Origin: Collinsella sp.
GTDB taxonomy: Bacteria > Actinomycetota > Coriobacteriia > Coriobacteriales > Coriobacteriaceae
DNA: 9,751 bases
NCBI GenBank assembly: GCA_022713905.1
Contig: JAIHTM010000104.1
Coordinates: forward strand, 1 to 9,751
Reading direction: 5' to 3'
In this document: piece by piece, positions 5,788 to 9,751 of the stretch
Layout: every line of letters begins with the position of its first letter
How positions within the stretch are numbered: position 1 is the first letter of the stretch
The notes under the pieces: model-generated
The model's input: the letters and a program-made list of their open reading frames with translations, nothing else
Database searches by the model: none
Told to the model about the DNA's origin: nothing
Made by a program: the position numbers and the translations under genes

Positions 5788-5793
5788 AGGGGG
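5786..5793 (+). promoter_or_regulatory. Strong ribosome binding site for the distal tail gene
   Basis: AAAGGGGG at 5786-5793 lies 6 bases before ATG 5800 and overlaps the tape measure stop region. It favours ATG 5800 over an in-frame TTG at 5794 that would lie within the site's spacing region. Confidence 0.75.
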
Positions 5794-5799
5794 TTGCTT

Positions 5800-6777
5800 A
5801 TGGCCGGTGTCGATTACGCGCTCAACGGCGTGGCCCTCGACTCCCAGTATTGCCGGGTCACGTTGGGCAGCACCCTGTTCGCTGGGGTCTCCGTGTCCCG
5901 CAGCAAGGTGTCCGCGCCGTTCCGGCATGGCACGATCCCCTCGGAGGTGACGCCGACGTTCGGAGAACGGTCGGCGACCCTCAAGGTGGCCGCGTTCGGG
6001 GCTGGCGCGATCGGCCATGACACGGGGCATGGCATGGATTCGAGCCGTCTGGCCCGCCTGTGCACGACGCCGTATCCGGTCCTGTCGCGCACCGTCAACG
6101 GTCAACTCCAGCAGGCGGTCGTGGAGCTCGCCAGCCTCGAGGCGGACGACGGGGGCACCGTGTTGGACAGGCTCACTCCGTTCACGGCGGTGTTCGCCAT
6201 GCCTCAGGTGTGGTGGCGAGACCCGGTCGCGTATGACCGTCCGGTCGCGGCGAATGGCACGGCGTTCCTGTGGCCCGCCGCATGCCGGTGGGCGCAGCCT
6301 TATTGGACGCGGTGGGAGGTCGAGCCGAACAACAGCACGTCGCTGCTGGCGGATTTCGTGACCATGTGGATTGGCGAGCCGAACAACTCCCCCTCGTTGC
6401 TGATCCCGTTGTCCGCCGGCCTGCCCGACGGCATGTTCGGTGACGCTCCCGTCAACGACCTGATCATACGGCTACCCAAGGGCGTGAGCAACGCCTCGGT
6501 CACCGACCCCGCGTCGAACACGGGAGTCATCTGGCAGGGCGCGGCCAACGCGAACGCCTACACGTATGTGGACGTGGGCAACTGCCTCGCATGGCAGGCA
6601 ACCGCAGACCACCAGTGGACGCAGGCTGGCACTGACGTGACCGGCGGCATGGATTACCCGGCCAACGGGCTGCTGCAATGCTGGCCGAACCCGGTGGACA
6701 ACGGCTACCGGCTCACGTCAAAGCTCACCGGTTCGGCTGAGCCGCTGCTCGTGCACGCGCGCCGCGCATGGTGGTAG
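5800..6777 (+). CDS. Distal tail protein (Dit-like)
   Basis: A 325-residue protein directly after the tape measure, where siphophages keep the distal tail protein that forms the hexameric ring between tube and tip. The start is ATG 5800 by ribosome binding site spacing. The N-terminal half contains the usual opening (DYALNGVALDSQYCRVTLGS) and P-S-E-V-T-P-T-F-G-E-R-S-A-T-L-K-V. The C-terminal half (residues about 220-325) carries the beta-sandwich pattern of actinophage Dit proteins: VTDPASNTGVIWQG, Y-T-Y-V-D-V-G-N-C-L-A-W, G-T-D-V-T-G-G-M-D-Y-P-A-N-G-L-L-Q-C-W-P and a closing V-H-A-R-R-A-W-W. Between the halves, residues 168-205 form a Trp/Asn/Ser module made of two 18-residue repeats that reappears in the hub protein downstream; it looks like an inserted surface domain. 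The call rests on pattern and position. A generic minor tail protein label is the fallback. Confidence 0.78.
   Translation: MAGVDYALNGVALDSQYCRVTLGSTLFAGVSVSRSKVSAPFRHGTIPSEVTPTFGERSATLKVAAFGAGAIGHDTGHGMDSSRLARLCTTPYPVLSRTVNGQLQQAVVELASLEADDGGTVLDRLTPFTAVFAMPQVWWRDPVAYDRPVAANGTAFLWPAACRWAQPYWTRWEVEPNNSTSLLADFVTMWIGEPNNSPSLLIPLSAGLPDGMFGDAPVNDLIIRLPKGVSNASVTDPASNTGVIWQGAANANAYTYVDVGNCLAWQATADHQWTQAGTDVTGGMDYPANGLLQCWPNPVDNGYRLTSKLTGSAEPLLVHARRAWW
6301..6414 (+). repeat. 38-residue Trp/Asn/Ser module, copy 1 (in the distal tail protein)
   Basis: Residues 168-205 of the distal tail protein. The module starts YWTRW and contains two 18-residue units, each W-x-x-E-P-N-N-S-x-S-L-L (Trp at residues 172 and 190). 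It aligns without gaps to 9050-9163, with 26 of 38 residues identical. Confidence 0.9.
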
Positions 6778-6794
6778 ACCGTATTCCCCTTCTA

Positions 6795-6833
6795 TGCAAT
6801 TTCTCCGGCGTCGTGCAATTTCCGCGCCGGTCT
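6795..6833 (+). terminator. Hairpin with T-rich tail and direct repeat between the distal tail and hub genes (possible attenuator)
   Basis: The 76-base gap 6778-6853 holds CCGGCG (6805-6810) and CGCCGG (6825-6830), a 6-bp stem (plus one G-U pair) with a roughly 12-base loop, followed by TCTTT. TGCAATTT occurs at 6795-6802 and 6814-6821, each followed by a CCGG-containing segment. The stem is short and the T run broken, so any termination is probably partial. Confidence 0.4.
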
Positions 6834-6853
6834 TTAACGTTTGGAGTCCACCT

Positions 6854-9751
6854 ATGGTAAAGACCTTGCATGCCCGTCTCGTCGCCTACCTGCCCAACGG
6901 AGGCAGGCTCGGCAACCTGCCCGCCCCGCTCTCATGGGACGCGAGCATCGTCAACAACGACCTCGGAGCGCTCAAAGTCGTCTACAGCCGTCGCGCCATC
7001 GGCGGCGGAATCCTGAAACGCGGCCTCGAACAGGGGCTCGAAATCGGACTCGAAGTCAGCGACGGCGGAGCATGGAGCGAACCCTACAACTGCCGGTATC
7101 TGCTCATCGGCCGCTCCCGCAACGCGGAGGACGTGAGCGATACGGTGACGCTCACCTGCCAAAGCATTGGCTGGCTGACCAACAAGATCCTGAACAACGA
7201 CACCGCGCATCTCATCCAGGATGGGGACAACAAGGGCAAACGAGCTTTTCTGTCGAAGAACCCCGGCACCATCATCAGAACGATTCTCGATGAGAACAAG
7301 GCCCGCAAGGGTGCCGGCCTCGTTTTGGCCCCCGGTTTCGACACCGGCAAGGACGCGGCTGGCGCGAACTGGAAGAGCGTATACACGCTCTACTACTCGT
7401 TGGGCACGAGCCTGAACAGCATGCTTTCGAGCATGGTTGGCGGCGGCGCGATCGACTGGCGTACCGAGGGCCGCACCCTCAGAATCTGGAACGCCGACAG
7501 CACGAATCTGAGCCGTGACCTGTCGGGCCGCGTGCATGTCAGCATGGCGCACGACGTACTCGAGGCACCCGAAGAGGAAAGCATCGAAGACCTCTCCAGC
7601 GATATCCTCGTGGAGGGTGACAACGGGCTCATATTCCGAGAGTCGAATCCAGCGGCCCCGACCCCGTGGGGTGGCTGGGAATCCTATGTCTCTCAGGGTG
7701 GAGTCTCGGACGAGGCCACCGCCAAGGCGTTCATGCAGACCACATTGGCCAGCGCGGCCCGTGTGCGCGGCCAGTACACGCGGTCGCTGCTCGTCACCAA
7801 CGCCGAATCATTGCCGTTGGTGGACTACAGGCCCGGCGACTGGATCACCGCGCCCACCGTCCAGCACGGAGAGAAGGTGCGAATCCAACAGGTCACCGTC
7901 AGCCTCGACTCCAACGGACTCAAGGCCTCGATTACCCTCAACGACAAGGTATACGACTCTCAGGTGCGGGCCGCGAAGAAAATCAAGGGCATCACCGGCG
8001 GCGCGGCGTTGGCGGGAAGCGAGGGCGGCACGACCGCCTCGTCCGACCGTGACCATCGCGTGCCGAAGGCCCCTCTCGGATTGATCGTGCGGACCGACGC
8101 GTACATCGGCGGCGATGGCTACGCCCATGGATTGGCGACCGCCATGTGGAGCGCGGTCACGCAGGCCACGAACGACACGGCCATCGATATATCGTCGTAC
8201 CGCGTCGAATGGCGCAAGCACGTGGACGGTGCGCCCTGGCATTCCGCCGGCACGACCGATAAGACGCAGCTCGGCTTCGGCGGCCTGGACTGCGGGACCA
8301 TGATCGAGGTCAGGGTGCGAGCCGTGCCGACGTATTCGGACAAGCTCGGCGAATGGTCCGGCGTCATCGTGGCCACCATCGAATCGGACGTGACGCCATG
8401 CTCCGTACCTTCGAGACCGGTCCTCGCGTCCGAGCTCGGCGTGGTGACCGTCCACTGGGACGGCAGGACCTCCACCGGCGCGTCGATGGAATCGGACTTC
8501 GACCATATCGAGGTTGGCGAGGGCGTCAATGCGGCCGGCATGACCGTCATCAGCGCCACCCAGTCCGGCCCGGGCGATTATCTCGTGACCGGTCTGGCCG
8601 CCGGCTCCCGGCACTCCTATGCGCTGAGGTCCGTCGACCATGCGGGCAACCGTTCCGGCTGGTCGGCCATCGCCTCGGTGACGGTCGCGTCGGCGGTCTC
8701 GCCGGAAGAGGTCAAGCAAATCCAGAAGGATTTGGCTGACAACAAGACGGCGTTGAAGGACAATACGGCGAAGTTCGATCAGGCGCGGAAGGACATCCAA
8801 GCCAACAAGTCGAATCTCGACACGGCGAATCAGACGCTCACGCAGGCCAAGGCCGACCTGTCGCAGGCCCGGAAGGACATCGCGCAGACCAAAAGCGACC
8901 TGACCACGGCGAACGGAGAAATCTCGAAGGCCAAGGAATCGGCGGCACAGGCGTATGCCGAAGCCCATAGCAAGAATCATACGTTTCGTGGTCCCGACGA
9001 GCCGAAGAACAATCTCATCGTTGGCGACCTATGGCTCAAAACGCAGAAGTACTGGACCCGCTGGCAAGGCGAGAAGAATAATTCCCCGTCCATGCTCGCG
9101 GACTTCTACACGTATTGGACCGGCGCGCCAAACGCCAGCCCGTCCGTGCTCGTGCCGCTCTCTGACCGCGTGATCGATACGCTTGTCTGGGATGGCTCCG
9201 CTTGGAACCACATGGGCTATGCCGACGTGGAGAACAATGCGAAGCAGATCGAGCAGGCTAAGGTGGATATCGCGGACAACGCGGCGAAGACCACCGACGC
9301 CAAGAAGACTGCCGAGAACGCCGCTGCCGCAGCGAAGAACGCGCAGGGCACGGCTGACACGGCCAATGGCGCGGCCAAGACCGCTCAGGACACCGCCAAT
9401 GCGGCCACTGCCGCCGCGAAGAGTGCCACCGCCACCGCAGGTCAGGCCAAGGATGCCGCCAATGCCGCGCAGACCGCCGCCGAAAGCGCCAAGAAGACCG
9501 CTGGCAACGCGGAGACACTGGCGAATACGGCCAATGCTTCGGCCAATGCGGCCAAGACGGACGCTTCGGCTGCGAAGGCCACTGCCTCGAACGCTTCGAG
9601 CGTGGCGACCCAAGCGAAGGCCACGGCTGACAGTGCGGCCCAGTCAGCCACCGATGCGGCGAATGCCGCGCAGAAGGCGAATACGGCTGCTGCCGCCGCC
9701 GCTGGCGTGGCGAACGGCAAGGCCGACGTGCTCATCCAATCCACTGCGCCG
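6854..9751 (+). CDS. Tail hub / tip protein with FN3 and coiled-coil regions (Tal or receptor-binding type), open at the window end
   Basis: ATG 6854 follows GGAG at 6843-6846. The frame has no stop through base 9751, giving 966 codons and continuing beyond the window. Residues 1-400 look like a tail hub (gp27-like, as in the actinophage family called ReqiPepy6 gp37-like): L-N-A-type loops early, CQSIGWLTNKIL, NPGTIIRTILDENK, a central S-M-V-G-G-G-A-I-D-W and a turn L-V-D-Y-R-P-G-D-W-I-T-A-P. Two FN3-like domains follow at about 403-512 (VPKAPLGLIV..., with Y-R-V-E-W-R-K) and 517-617 (PSRPVLASELGVVTVHW, ending W-S-A-I-A-S-V-T-V). Residues 618-705 are a Lys/Asp/Ala/Gln coiled coil. A G-D-L-W ... 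V-W-D-G-S-A-W module (724-784) contains the 38-residue Trp/Asn/Ser copy. Residues about 794-966 are Ala-rich coiled coil. The last visible residues (GKADVLIQSTAP) resemble the start of another such module in related proteins. By family it initiates the tail tip and contacts the host surface; no enzyme motif is visible in this part. Confidence 0.8.
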   Translation, partial: MVKTLHARLVAYLPNGGRLGNLPAPLSWDASIVNNDLGALKVVYSRRAIGGGILKRGLEQGLEIGLEVSDGGAWSEPYNCRYLLIGRSRNAEDVSDTVTLTCQSIGWLTNKILNNDTAHLIQDGDNKGKRAFLSKNPGTIIRTILDENKARKGAGLVLAPGFDTGKDAAGANWKSVYTLYYSLGTSLNSMLSSMVGGGAIDWRTEGRTLRIWNADSTNLSRDLSGRVHVSMAHDVLEAPEEESIEDLSSDILVEGDNGLIFRESNPAAPTPWGGWESYVSQGGVSDEATAKAFMQTTLASAARVRGQYTRSLLVTNAESLPLVDYRPGDWITAPTVQHGEKVRIQQVTVSLDSNGLKASITLNDKVYDSQVRAAKKIKGITGGAALAGSEGGTTASSDRDHRVPKAPLGLIVRTDAYIGGDGYAHGLATAMWSAVTQATNDTAIDISSYRVEWRKHVDGAPWHSAGTTDKTQLGFGGLDCGTMIEVRVRAVPTYSDKLGEWSGVIVATIESDVTPCSVPSRPVLASELGVVTVHWDGRTSTGASMESDFDHIEVGEGVNAAGMTVISATQSGPGDYLVTGLAAGSRHSYALRSVDHAGNRSGWSAIASVTVASAVSPEEVKQIQKDLADNKTALKDNTAKFDQARKDIQANKSNLDTANQTLTQAKADLSQARKDIAQTKSDLTTANGEISKAKESAAQAYAEAHSKNHTFRGPDEPKNNLIVGDLWLKTQKYWTRWQGEKNNSPSMLADFYTYWTGAPNASPSVLVPLSDRVIDTLVWDGSAWNHMGYADVENNAKQIEQAKVDIADNAAKTTDAKKTAENAAAAAKNAQGTADTANGAAKTAQDTANAATAAAKSATATAGQAKDAANAAQTAAESAKKTAGNAETLANTANASANAAKTDASAAKATASNASSVATQAKATADSAAQSATDAANAAQKANTAAAAAAGVANGKADVLIQSTAP
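9050..9163 (+). repeat. 38-residue Trp/Asn/Ser module, copy 2 (in the hub protein)
   Basis: Residues 733-770 of the hub protein. It starts YWTRW; the two 18-residue units have Trp at 737 and 755 and the pattern W-x-G-x-x-N-x-S-P-S-x-L. It is the same module as at 6301-6414 and lies inside the G-D-L-W ... W-D-G-S-A-W section. Confidence 0.9.
9233..9718 (+). repeat. Ala-rich degenerate repeat region (coiled coil)
   Basis: About 160 residues composed mostly of Ala with Lys, Thr, Asn, Gln, Ser and Asp in imperfect short repeats (for example A-A-K-T-A-Q-D-T-A-N-A-A). At DNA level, blocks such as GCGGCCAAGAC recur (within 9371-9381 and 9547-9557). No strict unit or spacer structure exists. The composition fits a long trimeric coiled-coil stalk, and such stretches can recombine with one another. 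Confidence 0.75.

Noticed and set aside
5059..6105. A 348-residue open frame on the minus strand across the tape measure and distal tail genes
   Set aside because: It spans two clear + strand genes and their junction and has antisense-type composition.
7808..8980. A 390-residue open frame on the minus strand opposite the hub gene
   Set aside because: Arg/Gly/His/Asp-rich text without domain character, typical of the antisense of GC-rich coding DNA. The + strand frame here has clear FN3 and coiled-coil text and runs uninterrupted for 966 codons.
6301..9163. Diversity-generating retroelement template/variable pair for the shared 38-residue module
   Set aside because: The two copies differ at all base types rather than mainly at adenines of one copy, and no reverse transcriptase or accessory gene is in the window.
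9233..9718. Repetitive DNA that could suggest a CRISPR array or satellite
   Set aside because: Units are irregular, there are no constant repeats with spacers, and the reading frame stays open. It is a low-complexity Ala-rich coiled coil.
1..9751. Search for tRNA genes, insertion sequences, attachment sites, defence or lysis genes
   Set aside because: The window is almost wholly filled by structural genes in one direction, and nothing with the required sequence features was seen.

Overview
The window is part of the late structural operon of a tailed phage with a long non-contractile (siphovirus-type) tail, almost certainly an integrated or free phage of a high-GC Gram-positive host. Everything real is on the + strand. 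Genes are packed with 1-4 base overlaps or short gaps and mostly have strong GGAGG-like ribosome binding sites. The protein families (Gp19/Gp15/Gp42-like connector, actinophage-style distal tail protein, hub with FN3 domains and Ala-rich coiled coils) point to Actinobacteria. Bifidobacterium is my best guess from general resemblance; this is inference, because no host gene, integrase or attachment site is present.

Layout. 1-377: C-terminal end of the HK97-fold major capsid protein. 377-811: head fibre/decoration-like protein. 828-2091: neck genes, namely a head-tail connector (828-1235), a head-closure/stopper-like protein (1232-1570), a 49-residue protein (1574-1723) and a tail-terminator-like protein (GTG start, 1720-2091). 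2107-2781: major tail tube protein. 2867-3678: the two tail assembly chaperone frames, joined by a predicted programmed -1 frameshift. 3703-5787: tape measure protein. 5800-6777: distal tail protein (Dit). 6854 to the window end: a very long tail hub/receptor-binding-type protein that is still open at base 9751 (966 codons visible).

How they work together. Capsid plus fibre form the shell. The connector, stopper and terminator link and seal head to tail. The tube protein polymerises around the tape measure, which is kept soluble by the G and GT chaperones. Dit and the hub cap the tail tip and carry the probable host-contact modules. Two gaps hold hairpins (2792-2824, between tube protein and chaperones; 6805-6830, between Dit and hub), which may tune relative expression.

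No defence system, RNA gene, CRISPR array, insertion sequence or lysis gene is visible. The two most interesting signals are a near-ideal frameshift cassette (heptamer CCCAAAC, 7-base spacer, 18-bp stem) and a 38-residue Trp/Asn/Ser module shared, 26 of 38 identical without gaps, between the distal tail protein and the hub protein. No stretch over 300 bases lacks a gene.
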